Shown: positions 1 through 6,071 of the stretch, one piece after another | Numbering within the stretch: the first letter of the stretch is position 1 | Layout of the letters: each line of letters starts with the position of its first letter | From: Bacillota bacterium | GTDB lineage: Bacteria > Bacillota > Clostridia > Christensenellales > Aristaeellaceae | Assembly: GCA_023396045.1 (NCBI GenBank) | Contig: JAEWXD010000020.1 | Span: forward strand, 1 to 6,613 | DNA length: 6,613 bases | Direction: 5' to 3' | Translations under genes and position numbers: made by a program | Notes under the pieces: generated by a model | What the model saw: the letters and a program-made list of their open reading frames with translations, nothing else | What the model was told of the DNA's origin: nothing | The model's database searches: none

Positions 1-1021
1 AATCTAAGTTTTTCACTTCTGCGCCTGCAAAGGTAGTTTGTTCCTTACCTGTAATATCCGCTACTACAGGGCTTTCTTCCAAAATATCAAGCACACGGCC
101 ACCGGCTGCCAAGGTGTGCTGTAAGCCCGTACCTAAGGCAGAGAGTGAAAGCACCGGCCCAAAGGAGCTCATAAGTGCAAGTGTAGCAATCAGACCGCTT
201 TTAAACCCGCCAAGGCTGCTTGCAAGCAAGAGCATGGCAATGTCAAAAAACAAAATTACAGCATTGCTGAGTGCCATATTGAAGCCGGTTGCTCGCTTTA
301 ATTTTTCTTCCTCTTTTAATAAGGCTTGGGTTTGCGCTTGTATTTGTTTTAAACGCTTTGCGCCGTGGTTAAATTGCAATATTTCTTGCAACCCACGCAA
401 ACTTTCCAATATAAAGGAGGAAAGATCGCCGGCTTTGTTTCTAAAGGTTTTGCCTATATCCCCGCTGGTTTTGCCGCTATACAGGGGCAATAGCACACCC
501 ACACTGATATAGGCCACAATGGCAAGCAAGCCAAGCAAAATGTGTTGCTGCGCAATAAATATACTCATACCCAAAGAGAATAAAACCGCAATGCATATGG
601 GGGATATGGTGTGTGCAAAAAACACCTCCAGCATTTCAATATCACTGGTGATCATTTGTATTAAATTGCCTTTGTCCTTCCCTTCCAGTTTGGCAGGGCA
701 AAGACGGCGCAGGGCTGTAAATACTCTGTCGCGTATGAGCGCCAATAGTTTAAAGGCAATATAGTGGTTACTGGCTTGCTCTGCATAGCGCAAAAAGCCG
801 CGTACAAGTGCAAATATAAGTATACATGTAAATAAAAAATGCAAAGAAAAGGGCACTTCTATATCCAGCACCAGCAGCAAAGCAAAGCCGGAAAATACAG
901 TAACAAAGGTGGCACTAAAATGCCCTATTGTACCCATGAGGATGGCAAGCAACATAGTGCTAAGTAAAGGGCGCACCATGGCAAGCAATTTTGTCATTAT
1001 TTGAATAGCGCTGCGTTTCAC
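1..1021 (-). CDS. cydC: CydC-like ABC exporter, permease part (3' end cut by window edge)
   Basis: Reading the minus strand from a GTG at 1021-1019 gives 340 uninterrupted codons that run off the left edge. The product is the membrane half of a type-I ABC exporter half-transporter. Hydrophobic spans lie at roughly residues 18-50, 60-77, 140-180 and 250-298. The stretch RYAEQASNHYIAFKLLALIR (79-98), followed by GNLIQMITSDIEMLE, is the intracellular coupling region in the form typical of CydC. The sequence stops at EVKNLD, where the ATPase domain normally begins, so Walker motifs are outside the window. The GTG start is chosen because AGGAGG (1028-1033, minus strand) sits 6 nt upstream and because GTGA overlaps the stop of the preceding cydD-like gene, implying coupled translation. 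In the known family CydC pairs with CydD to export cysteine or glutathione (more recently linked to heme), supporting cytochrome bd assembly. The substrate here is inferred only, and no cydAB is visible. Confidence 0.86.
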   Translation of the reverse strand, partial: MKRSAIQIMTKLLAMVRPLLSTMLLAILMGTIGHFSATFVTVFSGFALLLVLDIEVPFSLHFLFTCILIFALVRGFLRYAEQASNHYIAFKLLALIRDRVFTALRRLCPAKLEGKDKGNLIQMITSDIEMLEVFFAHTISPICIAVLFSLGMSIFIAQQHILLGLLAIVAYISVGVLLPLYSGKTSGDIGKTFRNKAGDLSSFILESLRGLQEILQFNHGAKRLKQIQAQTQALLKEEEKLKRATGFNMALSNAVILFFDIAMLLLASSLGGFKSGLIATLALMSSFGPVLSLSALGTGLQHTLAAGGRVLDILEESPVVADITGKEQTTFAGAEVKNLD

Positions 1022-2742
1022 TGTTGCCCTCCTTTAAAGTTTTCCAAGGCCTGTTGTGCATTCCAAAGCTTTGCATAATATCCGTTTTGTTCCAACAGTG
1101 CACTATGCTTGCCATGCTCCTGCAATTTGCCGTTTTCCAGCACATAAATGCAGTCGGCTTCCTGTGTATTTGCCAAACGGTGAGAAATAAACAACACCGC
1201 CTTGTATTTTGCCAAGGCTTTGATTTGCTCTACAATGGCAAGTTCGCTTTCTACATCAATATTGCTGGTGGCTTCGTCAAAAATATAGATGGCTGCATTG
1301 TGTAGCAATGCACGTGCCAGAGCCAAACGCTGACATTGCCCACCGGATAGGTTGCAGGCTTTTTCTAACAACTGCGTATCAAGGCCGTCTTGGCTGTGTA
1401 AAAAGTCTGCCATGTGCACGGCTTCCAGTGCCTGCCACATTTCTTGCTCGCTGGCATCCGGTTTAGCCATTTGCAAGTTTTCACGCACCGTACCCTTAAG
1501 CAGGTAGCTTTGGTGGCCAATGTAGCAAACAGCTTGCCGCAAGCTTTGTTCTGTTACATTGTGCAGCTCTATATTGCCTATTTGTGCGATGCCTGTGTAG
1601 CCTTTGTTGCGCCCCATCAACAGGCCTGCCAATGTGGATTTTCCACAGCCGCTTTCGCCTACCAGTGCAACAAAGCCTCGGCTGGGTATTTGCAAGTTGA
1701 TATTGTACAGGGCTTCTTTGCCGTCGGCATAAGCAAAAGAAAGGTTTTGCAAGTGTATTTCTGTACGATTGCCAATTTGCTCTGTGCCTTGTGCAGCCAA
1801 GGGGGTATCCAGCAAAGCAAAAATCTTATCTGCAGCTGCCATACCGTTCATTGCTATATGAAAATAGCTTCCTAAAAGGCGCATAGGCAAAAAGAAATCT
1901 GCGGCAAGCAAAATCATCCAAATGGCACCAAACACGCTGGTATTGCCTGCTTGTAGCTGTGTAACGGCCAGCACCATTCCCAGCCCTGCACCGCCATAGG
2001 CCACAATATCCATCACGGTAATGGAGTTGAGCTGCATGGTAAGCACCTTCATGGTAATTTTTCTGAAATGCTCTGCTTGGGCGTTCATCTCTTTTTGTTT
2101 AAAGCCATCTGCTTTATAGATTTTGCTCGTGCTTAAGCCTTGCAGGTTTTCTAAAAAACTATCCCCAAGGGCTGCATATTGGCCCCAGTAACGCGCCAGT
2201 AGTTTTTTTGCAAATTTTTGTATGGCAATAATGGTAATGGGAATCAGTGGTACACAAATAAACAATACCAAGGCAGAATAAAAGTTTACAAAGCTGAGCA
2301 CAATAAACAACAGCAAGGGTGCCATTATGGCATAGAAGAATTGGGGCAAGTATTGGCCAAAATAGCTTTCTAATTGTTCTACTCCCTCCACAGCCATTTG
2401 TACAACGGCGCTACTTTGCACGCTTTGTTTATAGGCAGACCCCATTTGTAACAGCTTTTGGTAAATGGTGCTGCGCAAGCTTTGCTTTACTTCCTTGGCA
2501 CTTAAATAAGCCATTTTGGTAGAATATATTGTACATACCATGCGCACAGATATTGAAATTATTGCCAAAAGAAAAATTTTATCATAGGCGATGCTATGCC
2601 CTGCCCATAGGGCTTGCAATAGTGATGCAATGCCTGCCATCAGGCCGATGTTGGCAATAAGCGCCACAAACTGTAAAAGCACATTGCGTATAATGTACTT
2701 TTTCGTACTTGGCACAAACTGAATGAGTCTTTTGTTAATCAT
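1018..2742 (-). CDS. cydD: CydD-like ABC exporter, permease plus ATPase half-transporter
   Basis: A complete 574-residue ABC half-transporter. The N-terminal membrane domain (about 1-310) has hydrophobic spans near 20-45, 56-72, 134-175 and 242-290. It carries CydD-type sequence such as EGVEQLESYFGQYLPQ (119-134) and LENLQGLSTSKIY (198-209). The ATPase domain (about 328-565) has every motif: Walker A GESGCGKST (362-370), Q-loop Gln411, signature LSGGQ (465-469), Walker B IYIFDE (485-490), D-loop SNID (493-496) and switch His521. The protein should therefore be a competent ATPase in the inner membrane, forming a heterodimer with the CydC-like product encoded immediately downstream with a 4-base overlap. 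The ATG is preceded by AAGGAAAAGGGG, a purine-rich ribosome binding site. Family knowledge suggests thiol export (cysteine or glutathione) or heme-linked export. A generic lipid or drug exporter is the alternative, but the CydD-like membrane domain argues against it. Confidence 0.9.
   Translation of the reverse strand: MINKRLIQFVPSTKKYIIRNVLLQFVALIANIGLMAGIASLLQALWAGHSIAYDKIFLLAIISISVRMVCTIYSTKMAYLSAKEVKQSLRSTIYQKLLQMGSAYKQSVQSSAVVQMAVEGVEQLESYFGQYLPQFFYAIMAPLLLFIVLSFVNFYSALVLFICVPLIPITIIAIQKFAKKLLARYWGQYAALGDSFLENLQGLSTSKIYKADGFKQKEMNAQAEHFRKITMKVLTMQLNSITVMDIVAYGGAGLGMVLAVTQLQAGNTSVFGAIWMILLAADFFLPMRLLGSYFHIAMNGMAAADKIFALLDTPLAAQGTEQIGNRTEIHLQNLSFAYADGKEALYNINLQIPSRGFVALVGESGCGKSTLAGLLMGRNKGYTGIAQIGNIELHNVTEQSLRQAVCYIGHQSYLLKGTVRENLQMAKPDASEQEMWQALEAVHMADFLHSQDGLDTQLLEKACNLSGGQCQRLALARALLHNAAIYIFDEATSNIDVESELAIVEQIKALAKYKAVLFISHRLANTQEADCIYVLENGKLQEHGKHSALLEQNGYYAKLWNAQQALENFKGGQQ
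1028..1033 (-). promoter_or_regulatory. Ribosome binding site deciding the cydC GTG start
   Basis: The minus strand reads AAAGGAGGGCAACAGTGA. A perfect AGGAGG lies 6 nt before the GTG and is embedded in the last codons of the cydD-like gene. It supports the GTG over the ATG eight codons further in. Confidence 0.8.
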
Positions 2743-2780
2743 AGCCCCTTTTCCTTATATACTATTTTTGGTATTTACAA

Positions 2781-2801
2781 ATATTAGAAAAAACTAACTT
2801 T
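2781..2801. repeat. 21-bp dyad repeat, copy 1 (promoter-proximal)
   Basis: The plus strand reads ATATTAG-AAAAA-ACTAACTTT. The core is an inverted repeat TTAG-N6-CTAA. It matches copy 2 at 17 of 21 positions, with mismatches only in the 5-nt centre. It lies just downstream of the predicted cydDC transcription start, where a repressor would block elongation or clearance. Confidence 0.5.
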
Positions 2802-2811
2802 GTATTTAAAA

Positions 2812-2840
2812 AATATATAGCCAATGTATTGGTATTCCAA
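2812..2840 (-). promoter_or_regulatory. Candidate sigma-A-type promoter for cydDC
   Basis: On the minus strand TTGGAA (2840-2835, 4/6 to TTGACA) and TATATT (2817-2812, 5/6 to TATAAT) are separated by exactly 17 nt. Transcription would start near 2805, leaving a leader of about 60 nt before the cydD ATG at 2742. The spacer contains a CCAAT-GT-ATTGG dyad and the -35 overlaps a second one. Found by eye; the AT-rich context makes chance matches likely. Confidence 0.45.
2821..2840. repeat. Alternating CCAA / TTGG / CCAA half-sites over the cydDC promoter
   Basis: CCAA at 2821, TTGG at 2829 and CCAA at 2837 are spaced exactly 8 bp apart. They form two overlapping inverted repeats: CCAAT-GT-ATTGG (2821-2832) and TTGG-TATT-CCAA (2829-2840). 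They lie between the proposed -10 and -35 and over the -35, so a bound protein would control the promoter directly. Confidence 0.4.
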
Positions 2841-2848
2841 ACCGAGAT

Positions 2849-2869
2849 ATATTAGCTATTACTAACTTT
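2849..2869. repeat. 21-bp dyad repeat, copy 2 (promoter-distal)
   Basis: The plus strand reads ATATTAG-CTATT-ACTAACTTT, in the same orientation and exactly 68 bp from copy 1, with the same inverted TTAG-N6-CTAA core. It lies upstream of the predicted -35 of the cydDC promoter. The conserved arms with a degenerate centre are typical of a dimeric regulator's operator, but the regulator is unknown. Confidence 0.5.
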
Positions 2870-3041
2870 TTTATTGTACAAGTTTTTTTACAAAAAGGCA
2901 ATATGCTTTTAATGTGTATGTAACTTCGTATAAAATTTAACATAAAAGTATTTCCGGAATATATCAAATATAAACAGGGGACTATTCACCTGATTTCTGT
3001 ATAAAAAACATAAAAAAACAGTAGCTTTATTTATAGGTTTT

Positions 3042-3050
3042 TGTTATAAT
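3042..3050 (+). promoter_or_regulatory. Candidate extended -10 promoter for the activase-reductase operon
   Basis: TGTTATAAT is a perfect TATAAT (3045-3050) preceded by the TGn extension that lets sigma-A promoters work with a poor -35. No good -35 is seen 16-18 nt upstream (TAGCTT at 3022-3027). A start near 3057 would give a leader of about 230 nt before the activase ATG. It is the best rightward candidate I find, but the region is AT-rich. Confidence 0.4.
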
Positions 3051-3118
3051 GTATTCGGATATTCAAATAAATAAAAATGAAAGGCAAGCAAGTCTTTCTT
3101 TAGGGGCAAACAATAAAG

Positions 3119-3147
3119 GCAATATACGGCAGTATGCTTTTTATTGC
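3119..3147 (+). other. Possible leader hairpin
   Basis: GCAAT (3119-3123) can pair with ATTGC (3143-3147), and ATAC (3124-3127) with GTAT (3132-3135) around a GGCA loop, leaving an asymmetric bulge of seven bases, GCTTTTT. It falls in the predicted long leader. It is not followed by a clean T-run, so it is not an obvious terminator, and no known riboswitch class is recognised. Confidence 0.2.
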
Positions 3148-3241
3148 TTAATATACATATTTTTCAAATTAGAAATAAAAAGGGTTAAGGGCACAATAAA
3201 TTAGGTATTCATAATTACTATGTTTTGTTGTGTAAAAAATA

Positions 3242-3257
3242 ACGCAGTTTACTGCGT
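3242..3257. promoter_or_regulatory. Perfect dyad ACGCAGT-TT-ACTGCGT just before the activase ribosome binding site
   Basis: Two perfect 7-bp arms flank a 2-bp centre. In RNA this would be a 6-bp stem with a TTTA loop. It ends 16 nt before the GGGGGG ribosome binding site and no T-run follows, so it is more likely an operator or a translation- or stability-controlling hairpin than a terminator. Function unknown. Confidence 0.4.
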
Positions 3258-3273
3258 GTTACGATATGCATAA

Positions 3274-3279
3274 GGGGGG
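3274..3279 (+). promoter_or_regulatory. Ribosome binding site deciding the activase start
   Basis: AAGGGGGG lies 7 nt before the ATG at 3287. An in-frame ATG at 3266 would put this purine run inside the coding sequence and add seven residues that the family does not have. The site therefore supports 3287 as the true start. Confidence 0.7.
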
Positions 3280-3286
3280 CATTTAT

Positions 3287-4039
3287 ATGCTACATGTTGG
3301 TATTGATATCGGTTCCACTGCCAGTAAGGCAGTGATTATGGACGAAGCAAAGCAAAATATACTACATAAAAAAATAATGCCTAGCGGGTGGAACAGCAAA
3401 GAAACCGGCGAGGCACTCTTTGCGTGGATAGAATCATTAGGCTATGTGCGTAATGAACTATCTATCGTTGCCACAGGCTATGGCAGGGTAAGCGTGCCCT
3501 ATGCAGATAAAACCATTACCGAAATCACTTGCCATGCAAAAGGGGCAAGCTTTTTGGGCAGCTCGGATATGACGGTAATTGACATCGGTGGCCAAGACAC
3601 AAAAATTATTTTTGTAAAAAATGGCATCGTTGCCGATTTTATTATGAATGATAAATGCTCTGCCGGTACAGGCAAATTCTTAGAAATAATGGCCAACCGT
3701 TTGGGCCTTTCCTTGCAGGAAATGTTAGACTTTGCACGCAAGGGCAAGGAGGTAAAACTATCCTCCACCTGCACGGTGTTTGCAGAAAGCGAAATTATTT
3801 CCCTCATGGGCAAGGGTACAAGCCGTGAGGATATTGCAGCCGGTGTAGCCAATTCCATTTGCAGTAAAGTGGTAGCACTTGTGCATAGAAAGCGTGAGGG
3901 GGATTTGTATTTCCTTACCGGTGGCTTTTGTGATGCAGAATATATTATAGAAGAAATAGCAAGGCGTCTTGGTAAAAAAGTTTTTACCCATCCTGATGCA
4001 CGCTTTGCCGGCGCCATTGGCGCAGCCTTGCTGTCATGA
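3287..4039 (+). CDS. ATP-dependent activase / reductase component (HgdC/YjiL, BadF/BadG-type ATPase)
   Basis: A 250-residue member of the 2-hydroxyacyl-CoA dehydratase activase family. It has the ASKHA ATPase fold: phosphate-1 loop GIDIGSTASK (5-14), TGYGR (63-67), phosphate-2 loop DIGGQDTK (99-106) and the adenosine-side motif TGG (211-213). Cys124 in NDKCSAGTGKFLE and Cys162 in SSTCTVFAESE are the two cysteines by which each subunit of the known homodimers holds one shared [4Fe-4S] cluster. In the family, ATP hydrolysis opens the dimer and drives a low-potential electron into a partner Fe-S enzyme. Here the partner is most likely the double-cubane-type protein two genes downstream. The start is taken at the second in-frame ATG (MLHVGIDIGS) because of its ribosome binding site and the family's usual N-terminus. 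The gene overlaps the next by ATGA. It is oxygen-sensitive by family and presumably cytoplasmic. Confidence 0.93.
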   Translation: MLHVGIDIGSTASKAVIMDEAKQNILHKKIMPSGWNSKETGEALFAWIESLGYVRNELSIVATGYGRVSVPYADKTITEITCHAKGASFLGSSDMTVIDIGGQDTKIIFVKNGIVADFIMNDKCSAGTGKFLEIMANRLGLSLQEMLDFARKGKEVKLSSTCTVFAESEIISLMGKGTSREDIAAGVANSICSKVVALVHRKREGDLYFLTGGFCDAEYIIEEIARRLGKKVFTHPDARFAGAIGAALLS

Positions 4040-4782
4040 GTCAAATACTGGAAACAATGGCAGAATATAGGCGCCGTGCCTATGTAGACTGCCTTATGCA
4101 AATGAAGGCGCAAAACAATGTTATAGGCACTTTTGGCAATGTAGACGAGGCTTTTTTGCGTGCACATGGCCTTGTACCTATACCTATTGTGGGGGTAGAT
4201 GCGCATATTTTTGCCTTTGGTGAATATCCGTCTTGCGACCCTGTACGCTCCACAATGGTATACCTTACCACCATGAAATGCCCTTTGCTCTATTCTTGCA
4301 AAATGTACTATTTTAAAAGCGCTTGCCCGTATATGATAGAGGCTTTTACACAAAATACAAGCAAGCCCTTGCATATACACCAAAGCAATGCAGAATGTAG
4401 CAAGCAAATAAGGGAAGTGTACGGTTCAGACTTTAACGAAATAAGCTATGCCACAAACCAAAAGTTATTACAACAAATTGCACAGCAAATAGAACGTTTA
4501 TATCAAAGTGAATTGAGTGGCCAAGATGTATACGCCATTGATTTTTACGCCAAATATATCATCGATTTAGAGGAACGCTTGCAGGTGGTAGAAGGCTATG
4601 CAAAGCAATACCAACCTGTTGCAAATAAAGAACGCAAGCCCGTATATATCGCTTGCCCCGGGGGCATTTTGCCAAAGCTTACGAGTGCAGATGCCGGCAT
4701 GCAAATTGTAGACAGCATGCAAAATTTACATATGACTTGTAACGGTTGCAGGTTTGAAGCGCCGATACATATACATTATTAG
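4036..4782 (+). CDS. Short 2-hydroxyacyl-CoA dehydratase-like protein (HgdA/HgdB superfamily), C-terminally shortened
   Basis: A 248-residue protein related to the D-component subunits of 2-hydroxyacyl-CoA dehydratases, which are usually about 380-430 residues. It has nine cysteines: 19, 67, 82, 88, 97, 121, 207, 235 and 238. Cys67, Cys82 and Cys97 have the same 15-residue spacing as Cys114, Cys129 and Cys144 of the next gene's product, and the surrounding residues align. The VYIACPGG and MTCNGCRF stretches (203-240) match the start of the third domain (RILLTGTP...EMCTGIRY in the neighbour). The protein then ends, so the last 110 or so residues of the family, with further cysteines, are absent. 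It starts inside the activase stop (ATGA overlap) without a strong ribosome binding site, suggesting coupled translation. Its stop TAG forms the start of the next gene's AGGAGG, so the gene looks intact rather than decayed. It may be a small Fe-S partner subunit; a truncated paralogue is the alternative. Confidence 0.82.
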   Translation: MSQILETMAEYRRRAYVDCLMQMKAQNNVIGTFGNVDEAFLRAHGLVPIPIVGVDAHIFAFGEYPSCDPVRSTMVYLTTMKCPLLYSCKMYYFKSACPYMIEAFTQNTSKPLHIHQSNAECSKQIREVYGSDFNEISYATNQKLLQQIAQQIERLYQSELSGQDVYAIDFYAKYIIDLEERLQVVEGYAKQYQPVANKERKPVYIACPGGILPKLTSADAGMQIVDSMQNLHMTCNGCRFEAPIHIHY

Positions 4783-4786
4783 GAGG
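4781..4786 (+). promoter_or_regulatory. Strong ribosome binding site of the reductase gene, overlapping the upstream stop codon
   Basis: TTAGGAGG contains both the TAG stop of the preceding gene (4780-4782) and a perfect AGGAGG, 7 nt before the ATG at 4794. It is the strongest such site in the operon and suggests that the reductase is made in excess over its neighbours. Confidence 0.8.
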
Positions 4787-4793
4787 TAGTATT

Positions 4794-6068
4794 ATGGCAG
4801 ACAATTACAAAATGTGGGAAGATTTAGGTATGGATGTGAAAACACACGACCTACTGTGTGAAGCACTTCCGCCGGCATTTGGCGATGTTTATCTAACCCA
4901 AGAAAACAGGCCCAACAGAATGGATTACTTTAACATGGTTGTTGGGGACATTCACGGAATCCGCCCTTCTGAACTGGTAGAATTCCAAAAAAACGGCGGC
5001 AAAGTGGTAGGCACTTTTTGTATTCACGTGCCGGATGAAGCAGTGCTTGCAGCAGGTGCGGTTGTTACAGGCCTTTGTTCCGGCTCTCAATTCTGGGTAC
5101 CCGGTGGCGAAAAAGTATTGCCGACCGCCACTTGCCCGTTGATCAAAGCGTCCTTGGGGGCAAGGTTTGACAGAACTTGCCCATTCTTCCGCATTGCAGA
5201 CTTATTTGTAGGCGAAACCACTTGTGATGGCAAGAAAAAAGCTTGGGAAATCTTGGCAGAAGATGCCCCTATGTATATTATGGACATCCCACAAATGAAA
5301 CGCCCGGAAGACTTTGAAAAATGGGAAAAAGAAATTAAACTCTACATTCAAAAATTAGAAGAAATAACCGGTAACAAAGTTACAGAAGAAAGCTTGCATG
5401 CCGCTATTCTTACCGTAAATAAAAAACGTGCTGCATTGCAAAGATTAAACGACTTCCGTAAACTGGAAAATATTCCTATCAGCGGCAAAGATGTATTGCT
5501 TATTACACAAATTTCATTCTTTGACGATCCAACTCGTTTTGCTACCATGGTAAATACCTTGTGTGATGAATTGGAAGAACGTGCAAAGAACAATGTTTCC
5601 GTATTCCCAAAAGGCGCAAAACGCATTCTTCTTACCGGTACACCTCTTTCCATTCCTAACTGGAAGCTACACCACATTATTGAAACCAGTGGCGCGGCCG
5701 TCGTTTGTGAAGAAATGTGCACAGGCATCCGTTATTGCCAAACCCCGGTAGACGAAACCAAGGGCGATATGGATACCATGGTGAAACACCTTGCACAAAG
5801 ATACTTGGGCAGCATTAACTGTGCTTGCTTTACACCAAACAAATCCAGAGTGGAAGATATTATTCGCCTTGCCAAAGAATATAAAGCAGACGGCGTAATT
5901 GATGTAAACTTGAAGTTCTGCAACATTTACGATACAGAAGGCTACTTTGTAGAAAAAGCTTTGCAAGAAGCCGGTATTCCTTGCCTTGGTATTGAAACAG
6001 ACTATACCGATGAAGATGCAGAACAACTCAAAACCAGAATTGGCGCCTTTATTGAAATGTTAGGTTAA
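4794..6068 (+). CDS. Double-cubane-cluster-type anaerobic reductase (DCCP/YjiM-like, 2-hydroxyacyl-CoA dehydratase superfamily)
   Basis: A 424-residue, full-length member of the superfamily, with 14 cysteines. The first domain has TCPLIKAS (Cys114), TCPFFR (Cys129) and TTCDGKKKAWE (Cys144). A helical linker with charged repeats spans about 165-225. The third domain has LTGTPLSIPNWK (281-291), VCEEMCTGIRYC (Cys305, 309, 315), Cys343/Cys345 and KFCNIYD (Cys376). It closes with the family hallmark ETDYTDEDAEQLKTR (401-415). The TTCDGKKK and C-terminal sequences resemble the double-cubane-cluster proteins, which hold two [4Fe-4S] units bridged by a sulfide and receive electrons from an HgdC-like activase. 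Characterised members reduce small molecules such as acetylene in vitro; the physiological substrate is unknown, and a true acyl-CoA dehydratase cannot be excluded. It has the operon's best ribosome binding site and seems to use more C-ending codons than its neighbours, suggesting high expression. The downstream gene follows after 3 nt. Confidence 0.9.
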   Translation: MADNYKMWEDLGMDVKTHDLLCEALPPAFGDVYLTQENRPNRMDYFNMVVGDIHGIRPSELVEFQKNGGKVVGTFCIHVPDEAVLAAGAVVTGLCSGSQFWVPGGEKVLPTATCPLIKASLGARFDRTCPFFRIADLFVGETTCDGKKKAWEILAEDAPMYIMDIPQMKRPEDFEKWEKEIKLYIQKLEEITGNKVTEESLHAAILTVNKKRAALQRLNDFRKLENIPISGKDVLLITQISFFDDPTRFATMVNTLCDELEERAKNNVSVFPKGAKRILLTGTPLSIPNWKLHHIIETSGAAVVCEEMCTGIRYCQTPVDETKGDMDTMVKHLAQRYLGSINCACFTPNKSRVEDIIRLAKEYKADGVIDVNLKFCNIYDTEGYFVEKALQEAGIPCLGIETDYTDEDAEQLKTRIGAFIEMLG

Positions 6069-6071
6069 AAC

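Larger units (their letters stand above)
2743..3286. other. 544-base AT-rich divergent intergenic region
   Basis: No convincing coding sequence is present on either strand. The left part (2743-2870) holds the presumed minus-strand cydDC promoter with symmetric repeats. The middle (2880-3040) is AT-rich and shows only short palindromes, TTGTACAA at 2874-2881 and TTCCGGAA at 2952-2959, of unknown meaning. The right part (3042-3286) holds an extended -10 element and a long leader with possible hairpins ahead of the activase gene. Confidence 0.75.

Noticed and set aside
114..764. Plus-strand open frames (132 and 81 codons) at the left end
   Set aside because: They lie opposite the cydC-like gene, whose minus-strand translation is uninterrupted and recognisable; the plus-strand products are Lys/Ser/Pro-rich and unrecognisable.
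521..990. Recurring ATGGCAAGCAA motif (near 521, 944 and 978, with variants elsewhere) as a possible uptake or Chi-like repeat
   Set aside because: Within the cydC-like gene it is explained by repeated Leu-Leu-Ala-Ile/Met codons (TTGCTTGCCAT) in membrane segments, and the spacing shows no regularity.
2874..2893. TTGT...ACAA pattern suggestive of a Rex redox-sensor site upstream of cydDC
   Set aside because: The half-sites span 20 bp instead of the usual 18, and the inner bases do not match TTGTGA/TCACAA. Only the outer tetramers fit.
3228..3245. TTGTGTAAAAAATAACGC as a Rex-like half-site upstream of the activase
   Set aside because: Only the left half matches; the right half has no TCACAA resemblance.
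3266..3286. Upstream in-frame ATG at 3266 as the activase start
   Set aside because: It has no ribosome binding site of its own; the GGGGGG run that would serve the ATG at 3287 would become coding, and family members begin right before GIDIGS.
3499..4407. A 302-codon open frame on the minus strand opposite the activase and the short dehydratase-like gene
   Set aside because: It is antisense to two clearly recognisable genes and resembles no family. It looks like a by-product of their codon use.
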